Assembly: GCA_016938875.1 (NCBI GenBank)
Contig: JAFGTV010000040.1
Coordinates: 1-64,000, forward strand
Source: Paracoccaceae bacterium
GTDB taxonomy: Bacteria > Pseudomonadota > Alphaproteobacteria > Rhodobacterales > Rhodobacteraceae
Direction: 5' to 3'
DNA length: 64,000 bases
The position numbers and the translations under genes are program-made. Under the pieces are notes generated by a model that was not told the origin of the DNA, ran no database searches, and worked only from the letters and a program-made list of their open reading frames with translations. Positions 7,617 to 16,328 of this stretch are shown here, piece by piece; within the stretch, counting starts at the first letter, position 1, and the number at the start of each line of letters is the position of its first letter.

Positions 7617-8840
7617 CTACATCACCTTCAGCTCGGGGACCGCGGTCACGAATTTGGTCCCCTTCTCGGCGAGGGGGGCAAGCTGCGCACGCACCTCGTC
7701 CGCGATGTTCCATGGCAGGATAAGCACGTAGTCCGGCCGCCTGCTCTCCAGTTCCGAGGGCGGCAGGATCGGGATGTGGCTGCCGGGCATGAAGTGATTC
7801 TGCTTGGACGGCGCGGCATCATAGACATAGGGGATCAGGTCGGGTTTCACGCCGGCATAGTTCAAAAGCGTGTTGCCCTTGGCCGCGGCGCCGTAGGCCG
7901 CCACGCTCTTGCCGGTGCGCTTGGCCTCCAGCAAAAAGGCGAGCAGCCCGTTCTTTACCGCATCCGCGCGCGCCTGGAATTGGGAATAAGAGGCGAGCGT
8001 ATCGAGACCTTGGCGTGTTTCCTCGGCCAGAACGCGCGCCACTGCGGGGGATTCGGCATAGGACGCGTCTGGAAGACAGCCATAGACCCGCAGGCTGCCG
8101 CCATGGGTGGGCAGTTCTTCCACGTCGAACACCCTTAGCCCGGCGGCGCGGAATATCCGTGCGACCACCCCAAGCGCGAGATATGAGAAATGCTCGTGAT
8201 AGACGGTGTCGAACTGGCACTCTTCGATCAGGCGCAATAGATGCGGGAATTCCAGCGTGACCACGCCTTCGGGCTTGAGCACCGCGGCAAGGCCACGGGT
8301 AAAGTCGTTGATGTCGGGCACATGCGCATAGACGTTGTTGCCGCAGATCAGGTCGGCCTGCCGTCCCTCGGTCGTCAGACGGCGGCCCATCTGCTCGCCA
8401 AAGAACTCTCGCACAATGGGGATACCCAGCGCCTCGGCGGCGATGGCGGTGCTGTCCGTCGGTTCGATGCCCAGGCAGGGAATGCCCGCAGCCACAAAGT
8501 TACGCAGCAAATAGCCGTCATTGGCGGCCACTTCGATCACCAGGCTTTCTGCGTCCAGCCCCAGGCGTTCGGTGATCATGGCACAGTAGCGGGCGGCGTG
8601 ATCCAGCCAGCTGCGCGATGTGGACGAGAAATAGGCATAGTCCGGGCTGAAGAACTCTTCTGCCGCAGCATAGTCTTCGGTTTGCACCAGCTTGCAGTCC
8701 GAACAGACGAGAATGCGCAGGGGATAGGTGATCTCTGGCGCACGCAGCGCTGCGGCGTCGAGATACGCGTTGGAGGGCGGTGCATGTCCGAGGTCGAGAA
8801 AGACCTGCGACAAGGGGGTGTTGCAGTGACGGCAGTTCAT
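7617..8840 (-). CDS. SAM-dependent sugar C-methyltransferase with zinc-binding N-terminus
   Basis: 407 residues with the three-part layout of nucleotide-sugar C-methyltransferases. The N-terminus is a zinc-binding domain with CRHC (3-6) and a later V-C-S-D-C motif. A class I Rossmann methyltransferase core follows with VIEVAANDGYLL. The C-terminal half holds a second Rossmann-like domain with AYGAAAKGNTLLNY, the Methyltransf_13/14 arrangement. Enzymes of this class add a branching methyl to keto-deoxysugars (TylCIII, NovU). Proximity to rfbF and two SDR genes suggests a branched-chain CDP- or dTDP-sugar. Confidence 0.85.
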   Translation of the reverse strand: MNCRHCNTPLSQVFLDLGHAPPSNAYLDAAALRAPEITYPLRILVCSDCKLVQTEDYAAAEEFFSPDYAYFSSTSRSWLDHAARYCAMITERLGLDAESLVIEVAANDGYLLRNFVAAGIPCLGIEPTDSTAIAAEALGIPIVREFFGEQMGRRLTTEGRQADLICGNNVYAHVPDINDFTRGLAAVLKPEGVVTLEFPHLLRLIEECQFDTVYHEHFSYLALGVVARIFRAAGLRVFDVEELPTHGGSLRVYGCLPDASYAESPAVARVLAEETRQGLDTLASYSQFQARADAVKNGLLAFLLEAKRTGKSVAAYGAAAKGNTLLNYAGVKPDLIPYVYDAAPSKQNHFMPGSHIPILPPSELESRRPDYVLILPWNIADEVRAQLAPLAEKGTKFVTAVPELKVM

Positions 8841-8941
8841 GCGATCTCCTTGGCTTGGTTCATGCGAGCGATCATGCAGTCAGTCCTGTTTGCGGTCAGA
8901 TGTTGCGGTGCAACTGCGGCCATGTCTCGGCCAAGGCGTGC

Positions 8942-10102
8942 CTAGACAGAGGAAATGCCGCCCACCTCGTGGATATCTTCAGACTGGGCTTGGGCAATCA
9001 GCGCGTCGAGCTGTTGTTTCCTTTGGTCCATCCCCGGGGTCCCGGCCAACCCGGCGAAATCCAGCAGGCCTTGCCATCGGTAGAGGTGATCGTGGCGCGA
9101 CAGGCATTGCGCGATATTGCGCCGCCTGATGGTGGCCAGCCGCTCGGGCTGGGCATCCATCGCGGTGATCGTCGCGCCGATGTCGGGGCAGGCATAGGGA
9201 ACCGGGATCACGGAATCCGTCCATCCCAGATGTTTCTCAAAGGCGTCGTTCTCGATCCGGGTGCCCAGGATGACCGCGCCGACTGCCAGCCCCTCTATAT
9301 AGCGAAGGCCGAATTCGGTCTGCGGTCCGCGTTCCTCGGTTCGCTCGACCTTGGCGAGGTAGGAAAAGAAATAGCGGCTGCGTTTCAGCTGGCCGATATA
9401 ATTGTGGCGATGGGCGCGGTGATCGCGCATGCCCGCGCGCCCCGATATCGTCTCATAGGAATAATACTGCCCGGTCCGGTCTGCATGGTCGATCAGGGCG
9501 GCATGGGTCTGCTCGTGTCGCACGCCGATGCTCAGCACGTCGATCGCGCGTCTGGGCGGGTTGGGCAGGGGGCAAAACGCGATCGCATCCACGCCCCACG
9601 GGATATAGCGCACCGGCACACCGAGCCGCCTGCGAAGGGTGTCTGTCGTGTCGGCAAACGAACAGATCACGAGATCGAAATCGTTGAGCCGCTCGACCAG
9701 AGTGCCCAGCGTTTCAAAGTCATGGTTCCATAGTTCCTGGATCCAGCAAATCGCGCAGTTCGACCGCTTGCGCCAGTTGCCTACGGCGTCGAGAACGTTG
9801 AGATCGCGCAACTGCGCAACGGAATAAAAGAGGATGTCGTAATCGCGTTCGAGAGACGGGCTGTTCAGATCCGTCGGCAGGGCGCGCACCGCCTTGGTCC
9901 GGTATGAGACCCTGTTGCGAACCTTGCTGAGATAGGGCCAAAGCGATCCGGGCCGGGGTGCATAGATATCGGCATTGTCCAGTTTCTCGGCAATGATGTC
10001 CTCGAACTCGTAACCGTGGGATCTGGAGACATGGTTATCCACGTTTCGCAGGGATACGATAGCCACACGGGGTTTGGAAACGGCGTCGTCTTGATAAAGC
10101 AT
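8942..10102 (-). CDS. Probable GT-B glycosyltransferase
   Basis: 386 residues. The N-terminus PRVAIVSLRNVDN and the overall two-domain pattern suggest a GT-B glycosyltransferase. The segment RYIPWGVDAIAFCPLP is typical of the start of the C-terminal nucleotide-binding half, and GLRYIEGLAVGAVILGTR resembles the acidic donor-binding motif of GT1/GT4-like enzymes. A run of Gs precedes the ATG at 10102. It sits in a minus-strand group with the methyltransferase, the UGM-like flavoprotein and an SDR. Sequence conservation is weaker than for the other transferases, so the call is a family-level inference. Confidence 0.6.
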   Translation of the reverse strand: MLYQDDAVSKPRVAIVSLRNVDNHVSRSHGYEFEDIIAEKLDNADIYAPRPGSLWPYLSKVRNRVSYRTKAVRALPTDLNSPSLERDYDILFYSVAQLRDLNVLDAVGNWRKRSNCAICWIQELWNHDFETLGTLVERLNDFDLVICSFADTTDTLRRRLGVPVRYIPWGVDAIAFCPLPNPPRRAIDVLSIGVRHEQTHAALIDHADRTGQYYSYETISGRAGMRDHRAHRHNYIGQLKRSRYFFSYLAKVERTEERGPQTEFGLRYIEGLAVGAVILGTRIENDAFEKHLGWTDSVIPVPYACPDIGATITAMDAQPERLATIRRRNIAQCLSRHDHLYRWQGLLDFAGLAGTPGMDQRKQQLDALIAQAQSEDIHEVGGISSV

Positions 10103-10147
10103 GATCGAATTCCCCCCCGTTTTGATCAATCTCTTTGCAACCGCGCG

Positions 10148-11476
10148 TCAACGATTTTCAGCCGCCAACCTCTCAATAATCTGTTTCGCTCCGCGCTCGC
10201 CTGATTTGAACGCCTCGTCGGTCCAGTGATACCCCCATTCCCCGAACCTGCCGACATAGGTGATGCCAATCTCGTCCAGCCAGCCATGCACGAGCGGCAG
10301 CGCCGTTTCGCGATCCAGATCGAATATGATGTTGGCATAGGGGATCAGCCGGGCATCGGCGTGCAGGATCTCTTCGTCCTGCCGGATCAGGCCGATCTTT
10401 ACCAGGTCATCAATCACCGGCTGGATCAACGAGTCCGGCGAGGCGTCGATCGGACGATACTTTGGCGAATAGTAGCACTCGGCCTGGATCGAGCCACATC
10501 CGGGCGGGCAGGTGCCCGGCGACATCTTGTGGGGAAAGCTCAACCGCGTGAAAACGATGTCCTCGTCATAGATGTAGGTCCAGGTCGCGGGCGTGAAATC
10601 ATCGCGCGCCAGGCCGATATTGACCGTGACGCACGTGGTGCAGGCCAGTTGGGCCGCTGCTGCGCGCACCTTTTCGGGTGCCCCTGCGATCATCGGGACA
10701 AGCTCGGGCAGGGGGATCGAGGACACCAGATGGTCGTAGGGCGCGGTCTGGCCGTTGGCAAAGCGGATGGTGCGCGTCGCGGGGTCGATCGCGACGACCG
10801 TGTGATCCAGCCGCAGATCGGTCTGTTCCATGAAGGGTTTGATGTAAGAGATGAACCCCCCCTCGCTGGGATATCGGAAATCCGAGACATAGTGGACATC
10901 TGGCGTCTCTTCGACGAGGGCACCGCGGATGACCTCTTCCATTGAGGGACGATAGAGCCGCGGACCGATCCAGACCGTGCTCATCTTTTCGGGGCCGACG
11001 GTATGGTATTTCTTGCCGTAGACCGCCGGGAAATGGGTCGCAAAGGTTTCGCCAAAGACGCTGATCAGCCATTCCAGATAATTGGCAGGTTTTTCCACGA
11101 CATCCGTTCTTGAGGCCTCGATAAAATCGAGGATGCAGCGGGCCTTCAGGTCGGCGGGCAGGTTGTGCAGGTTGGCCTGCGCCGGATGTTTGACCCAGGC
11201 GCCATGGTAATAGTTGTTTACATAGGCTTGCAGCCTCTCGAACTTGCCGCCGACATTCTCGGCAAAAAGATCCTGAAGCCGCGGATCCTTGGTGAACGAG
11301 ATATGCGGCCCGTCGTCGAAGATGAAGCCGCTGTCATAGATGAACGTCGCGGTATGCCCGCCGGGATAGGGGTTTTTGTCGAATGCCCGCGTGGCAAGCC
11401 CTTGCTGGTGAAAATGGTGCGCGGCACCCAGGCCAGCCATGCCCGATCCAAGGATTACGATATTCTTGTCGCTCAT
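10148..11476 (-). CDS. FAD-dependent oxidoreductase, UDP-galactopyranose mutase-like
   Basis: 442 residues. The FAD-binding Rossmann motif VILGSGMAGLGAAHHFHQQG is at the extreme N-terminus, with DKNPYPGGHT as the second FAD contact. The G-P-H-I-S-F-T region corresponds to GGHLLH-like motifs of UDP-galactopyranose mutase and protoporphyrinogen-oxidase-like proteins. A C-terminal GRFGEWGYHWTDEAFKSGE segment is the usual FAD-binding end. The start at 11476 overlaps the upstream SDR stop as ATGA. A role in making an unusual hexose, such as ring contraction or oxidation, is inferred from the polysaccharide neighbourhood. Confidence 0.7.
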   Translation of the reverse strand: MSDKNIVILGSGMAGLGAAHHFHQQGLATRAFDKNPYPGGHTATFIYDSGFIFDDGPHISFTKDPRLQDLFAENVGGKFERLQAYVNNYYHGAWVKHPAQANLHNLPADLKARCILDFIEASRTDVVEKPANYLEWLISVFGETFATHFPAVYGKKYHTVGPEKMSTVWIGPRLYRPSMEEVIRGALVEETPDVHYVSDFRYPSEGGFISYIKPFMEQTDLRLDHTVVAIDPATRTIRFANGQTAPYDHLVSSIPLPELVPMIAGAPEKVRAAAAQLACTTCVTVNIGLARDDFTPATWTYIYDEDIVFTRLSFPHKMSPGTCPPGCGSIQAECYYSPKYRPIDASPDSLIQPVIDDLVKIGLIRQDEEILHADARLIPYANIIFDLDRETALPLVHGWLDEIGITYVGRFGEWGYHWTDEAFKSGERGAKQIIERLAAENR

Positions 11477-12429
11477 TGTGTTCGGTCTTTCCCCAATTCG
11501 TGGCGCCACCAGGCAATGGTGTCGGCCACCCCCTCTTTCAAATCATACCGCGGCTGCCAGCCCAATTCCTGGCTGAGGCGCGTGATATCGGCCTCGACCA
11601 GTGGCGGGTCGCCGGGCCGTGTTTCGCGGGCACCCAGCCGGATCCGGTCGGCGGCGCCGATCTGGCGGCCAATTTCCTGCACCAGGTCGGCCAGCGCGAT
11701 AGCCCGGCCGCTGCCGATGTTCATCGGTCCCTGCAGGTCGCTGAGCAGCAGCGTGACCATGGCATCGGCCGCATCTGAAACGTGCAGGAAATCGCGTTCT
11801 TGTCGCCCGTGGGTGCACAGCGCCTCGCGCCCCTCCAGCAGCGATATGATCACATCCGCAGCCAGGCGTCTGGGGTTTTCCCCCGGCCCGTAAAGAAAGA
11901 AGGGCCGCGCCCAGGCCCCCGACAGCCCCAAGGCCGCGCACAGGGGTCCGAACGCGGTGAAAAGGGCCGCCTTGGCCGCGCCGTATTCGGAACCGGGCCG
12001 GATCGGCGTCGTGGTCTCGCTGAGTTTGACCGGATGGCTCCAGTCGTATTCCATGCAGGTTCCGCAGAACGTGACGCGCTGCCCCCCCGCCGCGGCAAAG
12101 GCCATGATCAGGTCGATGGAGTGTTGGAGCCAGCGAAAGTTCTCGATTGATTGCTGGTTGCCGGGCCCCATGAACCAGGCCAGGGCCAAAAGGTGGGTGG
12201 GCCGGTGGCGTTGCATCACCCGATCGATTTGATCCGGCGCGGACAGATCGGCCCTCTCCCAGGTTATGGCAGGTCCGGCCGGGGGCGGGGCGGCCCCGCG
12301 ATACGTTCCGATCACCTCGCAGCCGGCCTGGCACAGCGCCTGAACGCAGGCCCGCCCGATAAAGCCCGTGGATCCGGTGACAAGAACCCGTGGCGGTTGC
12401 GGGGATTGGGTGCTGGCCTTTGGGGTCAT
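11473..12429 (-). CDS. NAD-dependent epimerase/dehydratase (SDR)
   Basis: About 318 residues, extended SDR. The N-terminal motif VTGSTGFIGRACVQAL is the NAD-binding glycine signature. The catalytic region is Y-G-A-A-K (Tyr/Lys), followed by PFFLYGPGENPRRLA and a DFLHVSDAADAM motif typical of GDP/CDP-sugar epimerases or reductases. It is the first gene of the minus-strand sugar group, overlapping the UGM-like gene by four bases. The start at 12429 removes an unconserved extension (alternative ATG 12459); neither has a strong ribosome site. The sugar substrate is not determinable. Confidence 0.8.
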   Translation of the reverse strand: MTPKASTQSPQPPRVLVTGSTGFIGRACVQALCQAGCEVIGTYRGAAPPPAGPAITWERADLSAPDQIDRVMQRHRPTHLLALAWFMGPGNQQSIENFRWLQHSIDLIMAFAAAGGQRVTFCGTCMEYDWSHPVKLSETTTPIRPGSEYGAAKAALFTAFGPLCAALGLSGAWARPFFLYGPGENPRRLAADVIISLLEGREALCTHGRQERDFLHVSDAADAMVTLLLSDLQGPMNIGSGRAIALADLVQEIGRQIGAADRIRLGARETRPGDPPLVEADITRLSQELGWQPRYDLKEGVADTIAWWRHELGKDRTQ

Positions 12430-12749
12430 CGTTTCGGCGCCGCCAAGCCATGCGAACACCGACGGCCGCGCCCACGGGTTGCGGCGTCATTCTTGTCACG
12501 CTTTGGTGCAGGCGGTTGGATCAAGGGAATCGTCCAATATCCAGAAAGCCAAAGGGGCGCATAAACATTTATAGATATTAACTTTAATCCATTCCGCCCT
12601 GGATCGGAAATCCTTTATCCGATCCGATGGGCGAAACCGGGGGGTATCTCTTCTCATCCGGAAACCGCCGCGCATTGGGCGCGGTTTTGTCGACCCGCGG
12701 GAAACAGCACAGTTTTGCGTCTGGATCAGCGCCCGGGGGCGGTGGGCCT
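12430..12749. other. Intergenic region between the EPS sugar genes and choV
   Basis: No coding sequence is convincing here. An AT-rich patch at about 12562-12595 is a plausible promoter for the minus-strand sugar genes. An inverted repeat, GGATCGGA (12601-12608) and TCCGATCC (12618-12625), lies next to it. Nearer to choV, a GC-rich imperfect hairpin around 12664-12688 may end the cho transcript. Confidence 0.4.
12601..12625. repeat. 8-bp inverted repeat, possible operator
   Basis: GGATCGGA and TCCGATCC are perfect inverted arms with nine bases between them. The repeat is about 170 bases upstream of the minus-strand SDR start and borders an AT-rich patch, so an operator is plausible but unproven. 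Confidence 0.35.
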
Positions 12750-13772
12750 TCATTCCCCGTCGCCGCGCAGCCGCGACAACACGGTCTGGCGCGATATCTG
12801 TCCCAAGATGCGGCCGTTCTGGGTGACGGAAATCGGCTCGCCCTTTTGTTCGAGCAGGTCGATGACGGCGCTGACCGGGACATCGGGGTCCACCGTGGTG
12901 TGGCTCGCGGATCCACCGGATCCCATCACGTCACGGGCACAAAAAACCCCCAGCGGATTCATATGCGTCACGAAGTCGGCCACATAGTCGTTCGACGGTT
13001 TGGTGAAGATATCGCGCGGGCTGCCGCATTGCACGATGCGGCCGCCATCCATGATGGCGATATGATTGCCCAGTTTGAACGCCTCGTCCAGGTCGTGGCT
13101 GACGAAAATGATCGTGCGGTTCAACTGCTCTTGCAGCGACAGCAGTTCATCCTGCAGGTGGTTTCGGATCAGCGGGTCCAGTGCCGAAAACGGTTCATCC
13201 ATCAACAGGATCGGCGCATCGGTCGCAAAGGCGCGCGCAAGGCCAACGCGCTGCTGCATCCCGCCGGACAGATCCCCGACCTTGCGGTCGGCCCAGTCCG
13301 ACAGGCCCACAAGCTCCAGCTGATGCTCGACGCGCTTTTTGCGGGTTTTTGCGGCCATCCCACCCAGTTCCAGTCCCAGCCCGACATTCTCGCGCACACT
13401 GCGCCAGGGCAGCAGTCCGAATTGCTGGAACACCATCGAGATGTCGTTCAGGCGAATATCGCGCAGGGTCTTTCGGTCCGCATGGGTGACCGACACCATG
13501 TCGTCCCCCCGTCCGATCAGAACCTCGCCGCGCGCCACCGGGTTCAGCCCGTTGACCGCCCGCAACAGGGTCGATTTCCCGGACCCGGACAACCCCATCA
13601 GGACAAGGATCTCGCCTTCCTCGACCTCGAGCGAACAGTCATGCACACCCAGAACCTGCCCGGTGGCCTTTTGGATTTCGGGGCGGTCCAACCCTTGATC
13701 CATCATCGGCAGGGCATCTTGCGGGCGGTCGCCAAAGACGATCGAGACATTCCTGAAGGAGACCGCGCTCAT
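12750..13772 (-). CDS. choV: Choline ABC transporter ATP-binding protein
   Basis: 340-residue ATPase that powers choline import with ChoW and ChoX. Walker A is GLSGSGKS (60-67), the ABC signature LSGGMQQR (168-175) and Walker B ILLMDEP (188-194). The extra N-terminal segment before the ATPase core and the C-terminal CBS-like tail resemble ProV/OpuAA and ChoV. Its ATG overlaps the choW stop as ATGA, so choW and choV are co-translated. Next to betI-betB-betA the substrate is most likely choline or betaine. Confidence 0.9.
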   Translation of the reverse strand: MSAVSFRNVSIVFGDRPQDALPMMDQGLDRPEIQKATGQVLGVHDCSLEVEEGEILVLMGLSGSGKSTLLRAVNGLNPVARGEVLIGRGDDMVSVTHADRKTLRDIRLNDISMVFQQFGLLPWRSVRENVGLGLELGGMAAKTRKKRVEHQLELVGLSDWADRKVGDLSGGMQQRVGLARAFATDAPILLMDEPFSALDPLIRNHLQDELLSLQEQLNRTIIFVSHDLDEAFKLGNHIAIMDGGRIVQCGSPRDIFTKPSNDYVADFVTHMNPLGVFCARDVMGSGGSASHTTVDPDVPVSAVIDLLEQKGEPISVTQNGRILGQISRQTVLSRLRGDGE

Positions 13773-14602
13773 TTCCGATCCACCCTCAGCATGCGGTCCA
13801 GCATGATGGCGACGACCACGATGACAAAGCCACTTTCAAAACCCAGCGCCGTGTTCACCTGGTTCAGGGCGCGTACCACCGGCACGCCCAACCCGTTCGC
13901 CCCCACCAGCGCCGCGATCACGACCATGCTGAGCGACAGCATGATCGTCTGGTTCAGCCCGGCCATGATCTGCGGCAGAGCCGAGGGCAGTTCGACCTTC
14001 CACAGGGTCTGACGGGGCGTTGCGCCAAAGGCCCGCGCGGCCTCAAGCAAGGGCACCGGGGTCGAGGCAATTCCCAGTTGCGTCAGCCGGATCGGCGCAG
14101 GAAGCACGAAAATCACCGTTGCGATCAGCCCCGGAACCGTACCGATGCCGAAAAAGACGATCGCCGGGATCAGGTAGACAAAGGTTGGCAGCGTCTGCAT
14201 CAGGTCCAGCACCGGACGCATGACCCGGAAAAGCGCTGGGCGATGCGCCATCGCGATCCCGATCGGCACGCCCACGCTCATGCAGACCAGGCAGGCGGAC
14301 AGCACCAGCGTCAGGCTTTCGGTGGTTTCTTTCCAATAGCCCTGGTTGAGGATGAACAAGAACCCCAGAACCACGAAAAGCGCCGGTTTCCAGCTGCGTT
14401 GCAGCCCATAGGTCAGTGCAGCAAAGGCCCCGATGACGAACAACGGATGCGGCGTTTGCAGCGCCCACAAGATCCGCTCGATCAACCATTCCATGGCCTC
14501 GGACAGGCCATCGAAAAACCACGCGCCATTGATCTGGAACCAGTCGAATACCCGGGCTGCGGCGCGGCCGATGGGAATTTTCGCCTCGGTGAGCCAATCC
14601 AA
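13769..14602 (-). CDS. choW: Choline ABC transporter permease
   Basis: Inner-membrane permease of 277 residues with six or seven hydrophobic helices and the binding-protein-dependent transport signature around EAARAFGATPRQTLWKVELP, the EAA loop that contacts the ATPase. It resembles ProW/ChoW of the osmoprotectant family. The start is TTG at 14602, preceded by AGGGGG (14608-14613 on the plus strand, read in reverse); no ATG gives a complete N-terminus. It overlaps choV by four bases and follows choX by about 100 bases. Confidence 0.88.
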   Translation of the reverse strand: MDWLTEAKIPIGRAAARVFDWFQINGAWFFDGLSEAMEWLIERILWALQTPHPLFVIGAFAALTYGLQRSWKPALFVVLGFLFILNQGYWKETTESLTLVLSACLVCMSVGVPIGIAMAHRPALFRVMRPVLDLMQTLPTFVYLIPAIVFFGIGTVPGLIATVIFVLPAPIRLTQLGIASTPVPLLEAARAFGATPRQTLWKVELPSALPQIMAGLNQTIMLSLSMVVIAALVGANGLGVPVVRALNQVNTALGFESGFVIVVVAIMLDRMLRVDRK

Positions 14603-14707
14603 ACGGACCCCCTATCGTGTGATGTGCCGCAGGATCGCCCGCCGTGGTCGGTTTTTCAAGCCGGGACAGGGGCCGGCCACATTGTGCGCGGCCCGCCCCC
14701 GATCGTG

Positions 14708-15634
14708 TCACAGCCCGAGATCTGCCTTGACCGCGGCCATCGCGTCGCCGCCGTCCTTGGTCGTGACGCCCGTTAGCCAGGGCGCCAGCACATCGGGGTG
14801 CGCCGTCAGCCACTCTTTGGCGGCGTCTTGCGGGTCTTTGCCCTGATCCAGGATCGCGGCCATGATCTCGTTTTCCATACCCAGCGAGAATTTCAGGTTC
14901 TGCAACAGCTTGCCGACATTCGGGCAGGCATCGACATACCCGGCGGTGGTATTGGTATAGACCGTCGCGCCGCCAAGATTGGGACCAAAGAATTCATCCC
15001 CGCCGGGCAGGTAGGACATCTCGAAATTGGCATTCATCGGATGCGGTTCCCAGCCAAGGAACACGATCGGCTCGCCCCGGCGGTCGGCGCGGGCCACCTG
15101 GGCCAGCATGCCCTGTTCCGAGCTTTCGACAACCTCGAACCCCGACAGGCCAAAGGCATCCTGCGCGATCATGTCCATGATCAGCCGGTTGCCGTCATTG
15201 CCCGCCTCGATTCCATAGATCTTGCCGTCCAGTTGATCCTTGAAGTTGGCGATTTCGGCGAAATTGGCGATGCCCAGATCGGATGCGGCCTTGTTCACCG
15301 CCAGGGTATATTTCGCGCCCTCCAGGTTGGCGTTCAGGGTATCGACCGTGCCCGCGTCGCGATAGGGCGCGATGTCGCCCTCCATCGTCGGCATCCAGTT
15401 GCCCAGAAAGACATCCACATCGCCCCTGGCCAGCGATGTATAGGTCACCGGCACCGAGAGAACCTTGATGTCGGTCTCGTATCCCAGGGCCCCAAGCACG
15501 ACCGTGGTGGCCGCCGTGGTGGCGGTGATGTCCGTCCAGCCGACATCCGAAAAGACCACCGTGTCGCAATCGGCCAGCGCAGGTGCCGCAGCCGTCGCAA
15601 AGGCCAGCGCGCAAAGCGTCGTTTTGAACCTCAT
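14708..15634 (-). CDS. choX: Periplasmic choline-binding protein
   Basis: 308-residue substrate-binding protein. A clear Sec signal peptide (MRFKTTLCALAFATAAAPALA) precedes the mature N-terminus DCDTVVFSDVGWTD. The fold and motifs (FLGNWMPTM and FLGWEPHPMN, whose aromatic residues can form the choline cage) match the ChoX/ProX-like family. The start at 15634 is preceded by GGGAGAGG-like sequence. It is first in the minus-strand choXWV operon and divergent from betI; the palindrome just upstream suggests BetI control. Confidence 0.9.
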   Translation of the reverse strand: MRFKTTLCALAFATAAAPALADCDTVVFSDVGWTDITATTAATTVVLGALGYETDIKVLSVPVTYTSLARGDVDVFLGNWMPTMEGDIAPYRDAGTVDTLNANLEGAKYTLAVNKAASDLGIANFAEIANFKDQLDGKIYGIEAGNDGNRLIMDMIAQDAFGLSGFEVVESSEQGMLAQVARADRRGEPIVFLGWEPHPMNANFEMSYLPGGDEFFGPNLGGATVYTNTTAGYVDACPNVGKLLQNLKFSLGMENEIMAAILDQGKDPQDAAKEWLTAHPDVLAPWLTGVTTKDGGDAMAAVKADLGL

Positions 15635-15651
15635 TCTTACCTCTCCCTTTT

Positions 15652-15671
15652 TTGATTGACTGATCAATCAA
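15652..15671. promoter_or_regulatory. Probable BetI operator
   Basis: TTGATTGACTGATCAATCAA has 8-bp perfect arms (TTGATTGA / TCAATCAA) around a 4-base centre. It lies between the divergent choX and betI genes, 18 bases from choX and 45 from betI. It resembles BetI operators described in enterobacteria and rhizobia, which contain TTGATTG and TCAAT half-sites. It probably represses both directions until choline is present. Confidence 0.78.
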
Positions 15672-15715
15672 AAACAAATTTAGACTCGAACCGCAACTCC
15701 TCGGAAAGGCACCAC

Positions 15716-16300
15716 ATGCCCAAGCTCGGAATGCAGCCCATCAGGCGCGAGGCGCTGATCAAGGCCACGATAGCAGAAATCGGGGACGCGGGGTCGCTGA
15801 ATATCACCGTGGCGTGCATCGCGCGGCGCGCGGGGGTCTCCAGCGCGCTGGCGCATCACTACTTTGGGGGCAAGGAACAGATTTTCCTGGCCGCCATGCG
15901 TTTTACCCTGGCCCGCTACAGCGCCGAGGTGCGCCGGGCCCTGGCGGCGGTCACGGCCCCGCAGGATCGCCTGCGTGCCATTGTCGAGGCCAGCTTTTCG
16001 CCGATTCATTTTCAGCGCGACACGATCAGTGCCTGGATGAATTTTTACGCCATGGCCCATTCGAACCAGCAGGCGCGGCGGTTGCTGACGCTTTACCGGC
16101 GCAGGTTGCAGTCCAACCTGTTGCACGATCTGCGTCCGCTGCTGGGGGCGCATGCGCCTGGCGTGGCCGAACGCGTCGCCTGCCTGATCGACGGGGTCTA
16201 CCTGCACGAGGGGCTGGGCAACGGCCTGCCCGATGGCGCCGCCGCATCCGCGCAAGTGCTGGAATACCTCAACCTCGAACTGCGCGGCGCCCTTCACTGA
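15716..16300 (+). CDS. betI: TetR-family repressor of choline/betaine genes
   Basis: 194 residues. The N-terminal helix-turn-helix includes [29 protein letters not shown], and the start [15 protein letters not shown] is characteristic of BetI. The C-terminal half contains the BetI-like segment [12 protein letters not shown]. The ATG at 15716 gives the typical family length; an in-frame TTG further upstream lies within the operator and is unlikely to be used. It is divergent from choX and precedes betB, so it autoregulates and controls both arms of the pathway. Confidence 0.92.
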   Translation: MPKLGMQPIRREALIKATIAEIGDAGSLNITVACIARRAGVSSALAHHYFGGKEQIFLAAMRFTLARYSAEVRRALAAVTAPQDRLRAIVEASFSPIHFQRDTISAWMNFYAMAHSNQQARRLLTLYRRRLQSNLLHDLRPLLGAHAPGVAERVACLIDGVYLHEGLGNGLPDGAAASAQVLEYLNLELRGALH

Positions 16301-16328
16301 CACCGCCCGAAACGATGGACCAAATCCC

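Noticed and set aside
12627-14012. Plus-strand frame of about 460 codons opposite choV
   Set aside because: Antisense to an ABC ATPase with intact Walker and signature motifs.
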